Below are positions 50,418 to 58,344 of a stretch of DNA of 64,000 nucleotides, in pieces (the stretch's first letter is position 1; each line of letters begins with the position of its first letter). This stretch comes from Rhodospirillales bacterium (GTDB lineage Bacteria; Pseudomonadota; Alphaproteobacteria; Micavibrionales; Micavibrionaceae). Position numbers and translations under genes: made by a program. A model generated the notes under the pieces. It had not been told where the DNA came from, searched no databases, and worked only from the letters and a program-made list of their open reading frames with translations. The stretch spans positions 310,001 through 374,000 of the forward strand of contig JACKJB010000002.1 in assembly GCA_020638155.1 (NCBI GenBank). Reading direction: 5' to 3'.

Positions 50418-51636
50418 GGCTGTGTTAAGAGCGCCGCTGCCAATTAAAGCGCTGCCTTATATGGCTTTATGTGCCGCGGTCCTGATTTACGCCGTGGCCG
50501 GGACGCCGACGCCGGAACGGCTGGGACCGGCGGAGGTGATGATTGCCGCCCTGATCGTGTTTGCCGTCGGGCTGCCGCAGGCGGCGCGCGCGTTGGTGCC
50601 GGGGCAGGGGAACGGCTGGCAAAAATCCGGGGCGGTGCTGCTTTTATTTGGCCTGAGTGTCCCGGTTGTGAACGGGTTTCTCATGGGAAACAGCGTATCG
50701 GGGATTATGCGGGATATCCTGCCGTTCTTTTTCCTGTTGCTGCCCGTGTTCCTGCAAAGCGCATGGCTGGCGCAGGAGCGGCAGATTAAAATCCTGACAG
50801 CGCTTGTGGTGATCCTGGGGCTGGTTTTCTCCCTGAGGGTGTTGCTCCCCGCATATTTTAACCTTGCCGGGTTGCAGCCGTCTTCCGTGCCGGACCCGCT
50901 CCGGCTGGCGAATGCGCCGACGGTGCTTTTTGCGGCGTTACTGCTCTCGGGGCTGAGCGGGCTTTATCTTTACCGGGGGGATTTGTTTAAAAGCGCGTTA
51001 TGCGCGCTGTTGTGCGTGATCCCGCTGATGACTGTGGCGCTGATTACCCAGCGGGCCAGTATCGGCGCGTTCTGCCTGAGCGGGCTGGTCTTGTTTATGA
51101 TCGGGGCCGTGCGGCGGCCTTACCGCGTATTATTGCCGCTTCTGATGATATCGTGCGTGGTGGCCGTTTACTGGCAGCCGATCGACGAGATTATTCATAG
51201 CCTGCTGCGTAAAAGCTCGATGGTCGGGTTTAACATGCGCGGGCAGGAAGCGCAGGTGGTGCGCGATGCTGTCGGCGGATCGTTATGGACGGTGCTGTTC
51301 GGGAAAGGGTGGGGCGCGACGATTGCCTCGCCTGCCGTCGGGGGCGCGGTGGTGAATTTTACCCATAGCCTGCCGACGATGTACTGGCTGAAGACCGGGC
51401 TTGTGGGGGTCTGTATCGTGCTGGTTTATCTTGCCCGGCTTGGGGCGCTGCTGGTGCCGCTGTTTTTTCGTAATCCAGTGGTGGCGTTGGCGCTGGCAGG
51501 GCCGTTTTTGATCGATATTTTCCTGTATGCCAGCTTCAAATCACTCGATTTCGGACTGATTTTGCTGCTGATTTCGCTGTGGGCAGGCCGGAGTGATTCG
51601 TTGCATCGGACCCCGATATATAGTATTCAAAAATAA
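50410..51636 (+). CDS. O-antigen ligase/polymerase-like membrane protein
   Basis: The 408-aa protein has about ten hydrophobic segments and a central periplasmic loop with the RASIGAFCLSGL and AVGGSLWTVLFGKGWGA stretches, as in Wzy/WaaL proteins. Sequence similarity within the family is low, so polymerase or ligase cannot be distinguished. It overlaps the TauE gene by eight bases and is 31 bases before the GT4 gene. Confidence 0.75.
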   Translation: MVEAVLRAPLPIKALPYMALCAAVLIYAVAGTPTPERLGPAEVMIAALIVFAVGLPQAARALVPGQGNGWQKSGAVLLLFGLSVPVVNGFLMGNSVSGIMRDILPFFFLLLPVFLQSAWLAQERQIKILTALVVILGLVFSLRVLLPAYFNLAGLQPSSVPDPLRLANAPTVLFAALLLSGLSGLYLYRGDLFKSALCALLCVIPLMTVALITQRASIGAFCLSGLVLFMIGAVRRPYRVLLPLLMISCVVAVYWQPIDEIIHSLLRKSSMVGFNMRGQEAQVVRDAVGGSLWTVLFGKGWGATIASPAVGGAVVNFTHSLPTMYWLKTGLVGVCIVLVYLARLGALLVPLFFRNPVVALALAGPFLIDIFLYASFKSLDFGLILLLISLWAGRSDSLHRTPIYSIQK

Positions 51637-51667
51637 TCTCCTGACGAAAACAAATTGAAGGCGTTTT

Positions 51668-52915
51668 ATGGCATCACGCAAGCCATCCGTTGTGTTTATT
51701 AACCGGGTTTATCCGCCGTTGCGCGGGGCGACCGGGCGGATGCTGCGCGATCTGGCGCGGGCTTTTGCCGAAGAGGGCTGGAGCGTTACCGTGGTGACCA
51801 CGGGCCCGAAGGCGCGGCGTGATTATGACGGCCCGATCCGGCTGGTGCGGGTGCGGGCGCCGGTTCGCGCGAAAAAGGCGTCTTCGTATATCCGCGTCTG
51901 GTTTAGTCTGTTCTGGGCGGCGCTGAACCAGCCGAAGCACGATCTGGTCGTAACCATGACCGATCCGCCGCTGCTGGTGGTGGCCGGGCGGATTCTGGCG
52001 AGTCTGAAACGCTCGCGCCATATGCATTGGTGCCAGGATTTGTATCCGGATATCCTGCCCGCGCTGGGGCTGAGGGTAAAAGACTCGCGCATGCGCTTTT
52101 ACCAGAAGCTTTCCCGCAAGGCGATGAAGCGCTGTGACAAGGTCGTGACGATCGGCCGCTGTATGGCGAAAAAGCTGACCCATAGCGGTGTCGAGCCGGG
52201 CAAGGTCGCGGTTATTCCGAACTGGCCGGATTACGAGCTTTTGCCGCCGGAAGGATTTTCATCCGAAGCGCGCCGTCGCCGGGTGCGCCAGATTAACGGT
52301 GCCAAAGGGGCGCGGCCTTTTGATTTGTTGCTGACTGACGGGGCGTCACGCAAATTCCGGGTTTTGTATTCCGGCAATCTGGGGCGGGCGCATCCGATTG
52401 ATACGGTGCTTGGCGCGGCGGCGATCCTCAACGAGGAACATCCCGAAATTGAGTTTGTGTTTGTCGGTGACGGGCCGAATTATGAACGGCTGGCGGCGGA
52501 GCGCTCCAAGCGCGGGTTGGAAAATGTACGCCTGCTGCCGTTCCAGCCGGCGAGCCGTCTGCGCGAGCTGATGGAAAGTGGCGATCTGCACCTGATTACG
52601 ATGAAGCATGAAAGCGCCGGGATGCTGGTGCCGTGCAAGCTGTACGGGGCGCTGGCTGTCGGGCGGCCCTGTATCCTTGTCGGGCCGGATGATTGTGAGA
52701 CTGCGCAGGTGATTCATGATTTCAAAGCCGGGGTGATCGTGCCTCAGGGCGATGCGCGGCGGCTGGCCGAGGAGATTAAGCGGTTCCGGTTCAGCGCCGA
52801 TGACTGGTTTGCCGCTCATGAAGGGGCTTCCGAAGCCGGGCGGGTTTTTGTTCCTAAAGAGTCGATGGATGCGTGGATCCGGCGGGCCAAAGATATCGTG
52901 CGGAAGGCTGCGTAA
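51668..52915 (+). CDS. Glycosyltransferase family 4 (WbuB-like)
   Basis: The 415-aa GT-B enzyme has an N-terminal half starting FINRVYPPLRGATGRMLRDL, which carries the Gly-rich acceptor-site loop, and HWCQDLYPDILPALGL. The C-terminal half carries the nucleotide-sugar site with FRVLYSGNLGRAHPIDTVL and the ESAGMLVPCKLYGALAVGRP motif, corresponding to the E-x7-E motif region. It adds a sugar to an undecaprenyl-linked oligosaccharide. The stop codon overlaps the start of the next gene by one base (TAATG). Confidence 0.93.
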   Translation: MASRKPSVVFINRVYPPLRGATGRMLRDLARAFAEEGWSVTVVTTGPKARRDYDGPIRLVRVRAPVRAKKASSYIRVWFSLFWAALNQPKHDLVVTMTDPPLLVVAGRILASLKRSRHMHWCQDLYPDILPALGLRVKDSRMRFYQKLSRKAMKRCDKVVTIGRCMAKKLTHSGVEPGKVAVIPNWPDYELLPPEGFSSEARRRRVRQINGAKGARPFDLLLTDGASRKFRVLYSGNLGRAHPIDTVLGAAAILNEEHPEIEFVFVGDGPNYERLAAERSKRGLENVRLLPFQPASRLRELMESGDLHLITMKHESAGMLVPCKLYGALAVGRPCILVGPDDCETAQVIHDFKAGVIVPQGDARRLAEEIKRFRFSADDWFAAHEGASEAGRVFVPKESMDAWIRRAKDIVRKAA

Positions 52916-53769
52916 TGAGTGTTTCGGGGATGCAGGCCGTACCCGCCGAACCGACCCTTGCCGATTTGCTCGGCGATTTATGGCAGGCGCGGAAAAGCCT
53001 GCTGGCCGGGGCGCTGATTGGGATGATCGCGGCGGTTATTTTCATGATGGTTTGTGTGCCGCATTACCGGGCGACAATGCTGATTGCGCCTGCCGAGCGC
53101 AAGGCCGGGCCGGATATTAAGGCGCTGCTGCCGGATAACAGTTCTTTTGCCGTCCAGTATATGCTCAATTCCCTTGGCTCTGCCGATTCAGGGGATTATG
53201 TGCGGTTCGAGCATACGCTGCGCGAAGGGTCCGTGGCGGCGGCGATGATGATGCAGCCTGACATGATGGCCGGGATTGCGCGGGACCGCCGTTTTATTTT
53301 CCAGTCTGAGAGCGCACCGGAAACGGCAGAGGATCTTGCCGGGTATTTATTTGATAAGATCGCGGTCGAGCCGGTCGGAACGACGGCGCTGCGGCGGATC
53401 GTATACAAACATCCAGACCGCGCGTTTGCCGTGCGGATGCTGCAGGATTTACACTTTATCGCCGACGGGATGATCCGGCAGGAAGTGCGGGACCGTACCG
53501 CAAGCCGGGAAACCTATCTTGAAAAAGCGCTGGAGAGTACTTCGCATCCGGATCACCGCCGCGCCCTGACGGCGCTGCTGATGGAGCAGGAACATGTGCG
53601 GATGATCCTGGCGATGGATGAGCCTTTTGCCGCGATCATCGCCGAGCCGCCCAGTGCGGGGACGCATCCGTACTGGCCGCGCGCGGCGATTATTTTTCCG
53701 GCCTTTGTTCTGGCCGGGATGATGCTGGGTTTTGCGTTGTTTAAGATGAGAGATGCCGCCAAATCGTAG
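52915..53769 (+). CDS. Wzz-like polysaccharide chain-length/co-polymerase protein
   Basis: The 284-aa protein has an N-terminal Wzz motif (TLADLLGDLWQARKSLLAGA, membrane helix at about 29-50), a periplasmic helical middle, and a second membrane helix near the C-terminus (AIIFPAFVLAGMMLGFALF). No ATPase domain is attached. It sets the length of the polymer made by the neighbouring polymerase. Confidence 0.85.
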   Translation: MSVSGMQAVPAEPTLADLLGDLWQARKSLLAGALIGMIAAVIFMMVCVPHYRATMLIAPAERKAGPDIKALLPDNSSFAVQYMLNSLGSADSGDYVRFEHTLREGSVAAAMMMQPDMMAGIARDRRFIFQSESAPETAEDLAGYLFDKIAVEPVGTTALRRIVYKHPDRAFAVRMLQDLHFIADGMIRQEVRDRTASRETYLEKALESTSHPDHRRALTALLMEQEHVRMILAMDEPFAAIIAEPPSAGTHPYWPRAAIIFPAFVLAGMMLGFALFKMRDAAKS

Positions 53770-53776
53770 CCTGTGT

Positions 53777-53867
53777 CGTCGTCCCGGAAAATGTGTCAGC
53801 ATTTATCCGGGATTTATGCCGTGACAGGTTGTATTGGCATAAACCCCGGATCAAGTCCGGGGTGACG
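53777..53867. repeat. Intergenic palindromic repeat (GTCGTCCCGGA type)
   Basis: Outer arms GTCGTCCCGGA and TCCGGGGTGAC, inner arms TCCGGGATTTATGCC and GGCATAAACCCCGGA. It ends just before the GT2 ATG; GACGGGGAA at its edge may serve as Shine-Dalgarno. Confidence 0.75.
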
Positions 53868-53873
53868 GGGAAT

Positions 53874-54689
53874 ATGGGATCTGAATTGAAAATACCGGTT
53901 AGCGTTATCGTTACGACCCTGAACGAAGCGGCGAATATTCGCCGCTGCCTTGAGGCGCTTTGCGCCTTTGATGACGTGATCGTTGTTGATTCCGGCAGTA
54001 CTGACGGTACACAGGCGCTGGCCGAAGCCGCCGGGGCGAAAGTCATTCCGTTTGCCTGGGGCGGGCGCTATCCGAAAAAGCGCCAATGGTGTCTTGATAC
54101 GTTATCTTTGATGCATGAATGGGTGTTTTTTGTGGATGCCGATGAAGTGGTCACGCCTGCGCTGGTGGAAGAGATCCGGCAACAATTCAAAACGCCGCCC
54201 GCAGAAGCCGGATTTTTTGTCCGGGGGCGTTATGTGATCGGGGGCAGGGCGCTGCGCCACGGGCTGCATAATAACAAGCTGTGCCTGCTGGACCGGCGGC
54301 GGATGATGTTCCCTGTGATCGACGATCTGGATTTGCCGGGGATGGGCGAGATTGAAGGCCATTACCAGCCTGTGCTGAAACCGGGATATGCGCAGGACCC
54401 GATCGGCCAGATCAGGGCGCCGTTATTGCATCACTCTTACGAGCAGGGATGGGAAGCGCGGCATAAACGCTATGCCGCGTGGGAAATTGCAATGAACCGC
54501 AAGCAAAGCTGGCCGGCAGACCCGGTGCGCTGGCGGCAGGCGCTCAAGCAAATATTCCGCGCATTGCCGGGACGGCCGGTCATCGCGTTCCTGCATTGCT
54601 ATATTTTGAAGCTCGGGTTTTTGGAAGGGAAAGCGGGGATATGGTTCGCCGCTTCCCGGTTCCGGTATTACAGGATGATTAGGTCCTGA
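53874..54689 (+). CDS. Glycosyltransferase family 2 (LPS core WaaE/KdtX-like)
   Basis: With the ATG at 53874 the GT-A enzyme has 271 aa. The nucleotide-sugar site is VSVIVTTLNEAANIRRCLEA, VIVVDSGSTDGT and VFFVDADE, in which D-x-D binds the metal. The RYPKKRQWCLD and HHSYEQGWEARHKRYAAWE stretches match WaaE/KdtX-type glucosyltransferases of LPS inner core. The acceptor in this organism is unknown. Confidence 0.9.
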   Translation: MGSELKIPVSVIVTTLNEAANIRRCLEALCAFDDVIVVDSGSTDGTQALAEAAGAKVIPFAWGGRYPKKRQWCLDTLSLMHEWVFFVDADEVVTPALVEEIRQQFKTPPAEAGFFVRGRYVIGGRALRHGLHNNKLCLLDRRRMMFPVIDDLDLPGMGEIEGHYQPVLKPGYAQDPIGQIRAPLLHHSYEQGWEARHKRYAAWEIAMNRKQSWPADPVRWRQALKQIFRALPGRPVIAFLHCYILKLGFLEGKAGIWFAASRFRYYRMIRS

Positions 54690-54705
54690 CTCTAGGTCGT
54701 TGTGA

Positions 54706-54882
54706 TTATTTCGGTTTAGGGGTGCAGCAGCCGCCTTTATCGTTATCGCAGCAACCGCCTTTGTCATTGCCTTTATCCGTGCCGCAATTGCGTTCGCCGG
54801 TTTTTTCGTCCAGGCAAGGGCAGGCGCTGTCTTCAAAGCCTTTACAGCAATCGCCTTTTTTCGGGGTTTCTTTATCGGACAT
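54706..54882 (-). CDS. Cys-rich miniprotein, 58 aa
   Basis: The ATG at 54882 has AGGAG upstream. The protein starts MSDKETPKKGDCCKGF and has nine Cys in pairs (CC at 12-13, CPC at 21-23, C33, CC at 44-45 and 52-53) among Lys, Asp and Gly. The repeated D-K-G-G-CC unit suggests a metal-binding, metallothionein-like or zinc-cluster protein; no known family is matched. It is convergent with the GT2 gene. Confidence 0.7.
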   Translation of the reverse strand: MSDKETPKKGDCCKGFEDSACPCLDEKTGERNCGTDKGNDKGGCCDNDKGGCCTPKPK

Positions 54883-55023
54883 CGTGTTTCTCCTGTTCGT
54901 ATGATTGTTTTTATTTTTGTGCCTATAGAGTGGGAAAAATCAGAAGGTTTGTCCAGAGGGTTTTTGCAGAGCGCCGATTGTATTATACTCTTTTGCGTCA
55001 AACGTGCTACCGGAGGACCCGCC

Positions 55024-56883
55024 GTGAATACCCCAGATCCCGTTACAGTGATGAAAGCCAAAGCCGTTTACGACCAGGTGGAAAACGCCATTCGTCTGGG
55101 CGATTACGACACCGCGAAAACCAAATTGCTGGAAGCGCTGGATATTTTGGAAACGGCGGACGGGTATTACTGGCTTGGCGTACTTTATGCCAATGATGGT
55201 GATAAAAGCAGGGCCATAGATGCTTATAAGTCAGTTTTGCGGATTGATCCCGCTTACCACAAGGCGATGGCCGATATGGCGAAAATCTATCTCGGGATCA
55301 ATAAGCTTCCCGAGGCGCTTGATTATTACGGGCAGGCGATAGAGGCCGCGCCGGATAATGCCGAATATATGCAGGATCTGATTAACCTGCTGCGCCAGAT
55401 CCGTTTGCTGCGCTTCAATCCGCATGTCAAAATTCTGCTGGAAAAGTGCCTGTATTCACCGCAGACCGAAGGCGCGCCGTTTGGCCGGCTATGGAGTATC
55501 ACCCTGTCCAAAGATCCGGCGCATAAAAAACTGATGAATCTGTTGAAGAAAAAAGACTATACCGGGTTTGCAAAAGGGCTTTCGAAGCTAAAAGATTACA
55601 GTACACTACGGGATCCTTTCTTCCTGAACGGTCTGCGGAAGCTGGTCGTCTGCCGGAAAGCATTTGAAGACTTCCTGATGCGTTTGCGCCGTTTCCTGCT
55701 GGACCATATCGAGTCATCACCGTTTGACGAAGGGTATTTGCCGCTGGCGGCCAGTGTTGCGCAGTATTGTTTTAACACCGAGTATGTTTTTTACTGTACG
55801 GCAGAAGAGGAAAAGGCTGTTGCGGCGTTGAGAACGCGGGCGATAGAAAATCCCACGCCGCGCGTACTGGCGGTGCTGGCCTGTTATCAGCCGTTATATG
55901 CTCTGGAGAATGCGAAGGATATCTGGGCGCAGTATACGGATGATGATGTGCTGGGCGTGCTGATCGAAAATCAGATTGAAGACTGGATCGCGCAGCAGGA
56001 TATGAAAGGCAGGATCGAAGCGCTGACTCCGGTGACGCAGGATGTGTCTGCCAAAGTGCGTGAACAGTATGAGCAGTTCCCGTATCCGCGCTGGAAATAT
56101 TTATTCCCGACTGTGCGGGATATCGAAGCTGAAGGGTTTTTATCGGAAGGAACGCCTAAAATCCTGGTTGCCGGTTGCGGAACGGGCGGCGAGGCGGTGG
56201 AGCTTGCAATGATGTATCCGCAGGCCGATATCCTTGCCATTGATATGAGTTTAAGCAGCCTTGCCTACGGTATTCACAAAGCCGAAGAGATGGGGATTGA
56301 TAATGTTCGTTTCCGGCAGGCGGATATTCTGGAGCTGGGCAGCATTAAAGAGCGTTTTGATTTTATTACCGCGACCGGCGTACTTCATCATATGGAAGAC
56401 CCGGAAAAAGGCTGGGCGGTTTTAGTCTCGTTGCTGAATTCCGGCGGACGGATGCGGATCGGCCTTTATAGTGAAGCGGCGCGGGCCAGTATTGTTGAGG
56501 CACGGGCGGTGATCGCCGCCAAAGGCTACGGCGATGATGCGGACGGTATTCGTGCTTTCCGGCATGATGCGCATGATGTGCTGCCGAAAAAAAGTATGAA
56601 GACGATCGAGGATTTTTATGATTACTACCTGACGTCCGAGTGCCGGGATCTGCTGTTTCATGTGCAGGAGCACCGCTATACGGTGCCGCAGCTTGATGCG
56701 CAGATTAAAAAACTGGGACTTGAATTTTTGAAATTCAATGTGCCGGATGATGTGCTTGAGGATTATATCCTGGGGCACAAGGATGATCTTATGGGGCGCA
56801 ATTTACAGGGCTGGGCCGAGTACGAGGCGAAGAACCCGGATACGTTTAAAGGCATGTATATTTTCTGGGTGACGAAGCCCTAG
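55024..56883 (+). CDS. TPR-SAM methyltransferase fusion protein
   Basis: GGAGG seven bases before the GTG at 55024 fixes the start; 619 aa. Residues 15-125 are TPR-like (YDQVENAIRLGDYDTAKTKL, YKSVLRIDPAYHKAMADMAK), followed by a 230-residue linker of helices. A class I SAM methyltransferase domain begins near residue 375, with the motif ILVAGCGTGGEAVELAM, LAIDMSLSSLAYG and the FITATGVLHHMEDPEKGW block. The target may be a glycan or protein of the surrounding surface cluster. Confidence 0.85.
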   Translation: MNTPDPVTVMKAKAVYDQVENAIRLGDYDTAKTKLLEALDILETADGYYWLGVLYANDGDKSRAIDAYKSVLRIDPAYHKAMADMAKIYLGINKLPEALDYYGQAIEAAPDNAEYMQDLINLLRQIRLLRFNPHVKILLEKCLYSPQTEGAPFGRLWSITLSKDPAHKKLMNLLKKKDYTGFAKGLSKLKDYSTLRDPFFLNGLRKLVVCRKAFEDFLMRLRRFLLDHIESSPFDEGYLPLAASVAQYCFNTEYVFYCTAEEEKAVAALRTRAIENPTPRVLAVLACYQPLYALENAKDIWAQYTDDDVLGVLIENQIEDWIAQQDMKGRIEALTPVTQDVSAKVREQYEQFPYPRWKYLFPTVRDIEAEGFLSEGTPKILVAGCGTGGEAVELAMMYPQADILAIDMSLSSLAYGIHKAEEMGIDNVRFRQADILELGSIKERFDFITATGVLHHMEDPEKGWAVLVSLLNSGGRMRIGLYSEAARASIVEARAVIAAKGYGDDADGIRAFRHDAHDVLPKKSMKTIEDFYDYYLTSECRDLLFHVQEHRYTVPQLDAQIKKLGLEFLKFNVPDDVLEDYILGHKDDLMGRNLQGWAEYEAKNPDTFKGMYIFWVTKP

Positions 56884-57635
56884 CGCTTTGATTTGATCGC
56901 CCAGTATAAGACGGGGCAGCTTTGGCGGATTGTCCAGACCAGTGATTGCTGTGTGGCGATGATCCTGTTTTTAAGCGGCGAGACGGTTTTCAATTCATCG
57001 CGGATACGGATCTGTTCGGTGCGTCCCCGGGCGGCTTGCTGCTGTGAAATGCCGCCGCTTTCAAACAGGCAGATCGGAAACGGGCAATACAGGACGGCGT
57101 TGCTTTGCTGCAAAAATTGCAGGGTGAATTTGTAATCGGCGGCAATCATATAGGATTGATCGTAACGCAGTGTGCCGATGGTTTCGTTCCGGTACAGCAT
57201 CGCCTGGTGATGGGTGAACATGCCGTAGGCGCTTTTTTGATAGGGGCGGGCCGGTTTGATTTGCGGTGTATCTTGCGCTCCTGTTTCCAGCGCATCGCCG
57301 TAAATAAAGTCCGGTGTGCTCTGCATGTTTTCAAGATCGGAAGCAATCGCCGCGAGGACATCCGTACCGGCGAGGCAGTCACCGGCATTCAGGAACAGCA
57401 CATAAAATCCTTCGGCCTTGTCGATGCCCTTATTCATCGCATCATAGATCCCGTCATCCGGTTCGCTGACATAGCAGGCCTCGATGTCTTTAAGATAATC
57501 GAGTGTGCCATCGGTCGAGGCACCGTCAATCACCAGCCATTCGAACCCCTGGAAGCTCTGCGCAGCCAACGATGCCGCTGTCTTTTTAAGGCCGTCCAGA
57601 TTGTTGCGGGTTACGGTGATGATGGAAAACAGCAT
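56880..57635 (-). CDS. Glycosyltransferase family 2
   Basis: The 251-aa GT-A enzyme starts FSIITVTRNNLDGLKKTAAS, then WLVIDGASTDGTLDYL and the modified D-x-D region FYVLFLNAGDCLAGTDVLAA. Such enzymes resemble WcaA/colanic-acid transferases. It is convergent with the methyltransferase gene, overlapping it by four bases. Confidence 0.9.
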   Translation of the reverse strand: MLFSIITVTRNNLDGLKKTAASLAAQSFQGFEWLVIDGASTDGTLDYLKDIEACYVSEPDDGIYDAMNKGIDKAEGFYVLFLNAGDCLAGTDVLAAIASDLENMQSTPDFIYGDALETGAQDTPQIKPARPYQKSAYGMFTHHQAMLYRNETIGTLRYDQSYMIAADYKFTLQFLQQSNAVLYCPFPICLFESGGISQQQAARGRTEQIRIRDELKTVSPLKNRIIATQQSLVWTIRQSCPVLYWAIKSKR

Positions 57636-57699
57636 GATTTGTCCGTAGCGCGCGCGAAAAGTTTGCGCGGATTTTATTTTTCATATAAAAATTAGCGTT

Positions 57700-58344
57700 A
57701 TGACAGGATTAACTGCCGTAAAAGCTGTAAACTTATTTAAAGCGTTTCGCAAGAATGCGCTGCTGATGGCTGGCCTGCATACGGCCGGTTGTGATTATAG
57801 AGCACACCTGATGGGCGCTTTTCTGCAGGAGAAAACAGGACACAAGGCCGGCAAGATCTGGCTCTGGTCAGAAGAGGATATGATAGATGCCGGTGATGAG
57901 AATTTTTTAGCCGAAGACAGCCTGATATCTTTTTCTCCTGCTTTTCATGGTGCTCATAGAGACGACTATAACTGGAACTTTCATGTCGCGGCTATGTTGA
58001 ACGCGGGTGACGAAGAAATTCTTGTTTTTGATCCCGTGCATTACGATGGCCCCGTTACGTTGGCGCAGTATGAGTCCGATTTTACGGCAATGAATGACCA
58101 TGAGCTTGTTGTGACGTATACAGGCTTGGATGTTCATAAAATATATGCAGATGAGAAAAACCTTTATTCGATTGAAGAAGAAAAAGGTTTTGCTGAGATT
58201 GCAAAGTATGCATTGCGAACCTTGTTTAATAAACAGGCTAATCCAGATGAAAAAAAATCTATCATAGATAAGCATCAGGTTTATGGGCGCTCGAAATGGC
58301 TGCGCACGCAGCCGGAAGCTATCCGGATTCGTTTAGCGCTGTAA
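57700..58344 (+). CDS. Putative protein-glutamine deamidase (protein-glutaminase-like)
   Basis: The 214-aa protein has the ordered triad pattern of protein-glutaminase-type deamidases: Cys31 in TAGCDYRAHLMGAFLQ, His95 in YNWNFHVAAML, and Asp111 in ILVFDPVHYDGPVTLAQY. The strand/loop text around each (RAHLM, W-x-F-HVA, V-x-DP ... PV-x-L-x-x-Y) also fits. No signal peptide is present. Family members deamidate glutamine in proteins and include bacterial effectors and secreted enzymes. The gene is flanked by polysaccharide genes and has unusually high AT in its 3' half. Confidence 0.6.
   Translation: MTGLTAVKAVNLFKAFRKNALLMAGLHTAGCDYRAHLMGAFLQEKTGHKAGKIWLWSEEDMIDAGDENFLAEDSLISFSPAFHGAHRDDYNWNFHVAAMLNAGDEEILVFDPVHYDGPVTLAQYESDFTAMNDHELVVTYTGLDVHKIYADEKNLYSIEEEKGFAEIAKYALRTLFNKQANPDEKKSIIDKHQVYGRSKWLRTQPEAIRIRLAL

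Noticed and set aside
54423..55061. A 212-codon minus-strand frame across the GT2 and TPR genes
   Set aside because: It is antisense to two well-supported genes; only the Cys-rich frame within this interval, in a different phase, has a ribosome site.
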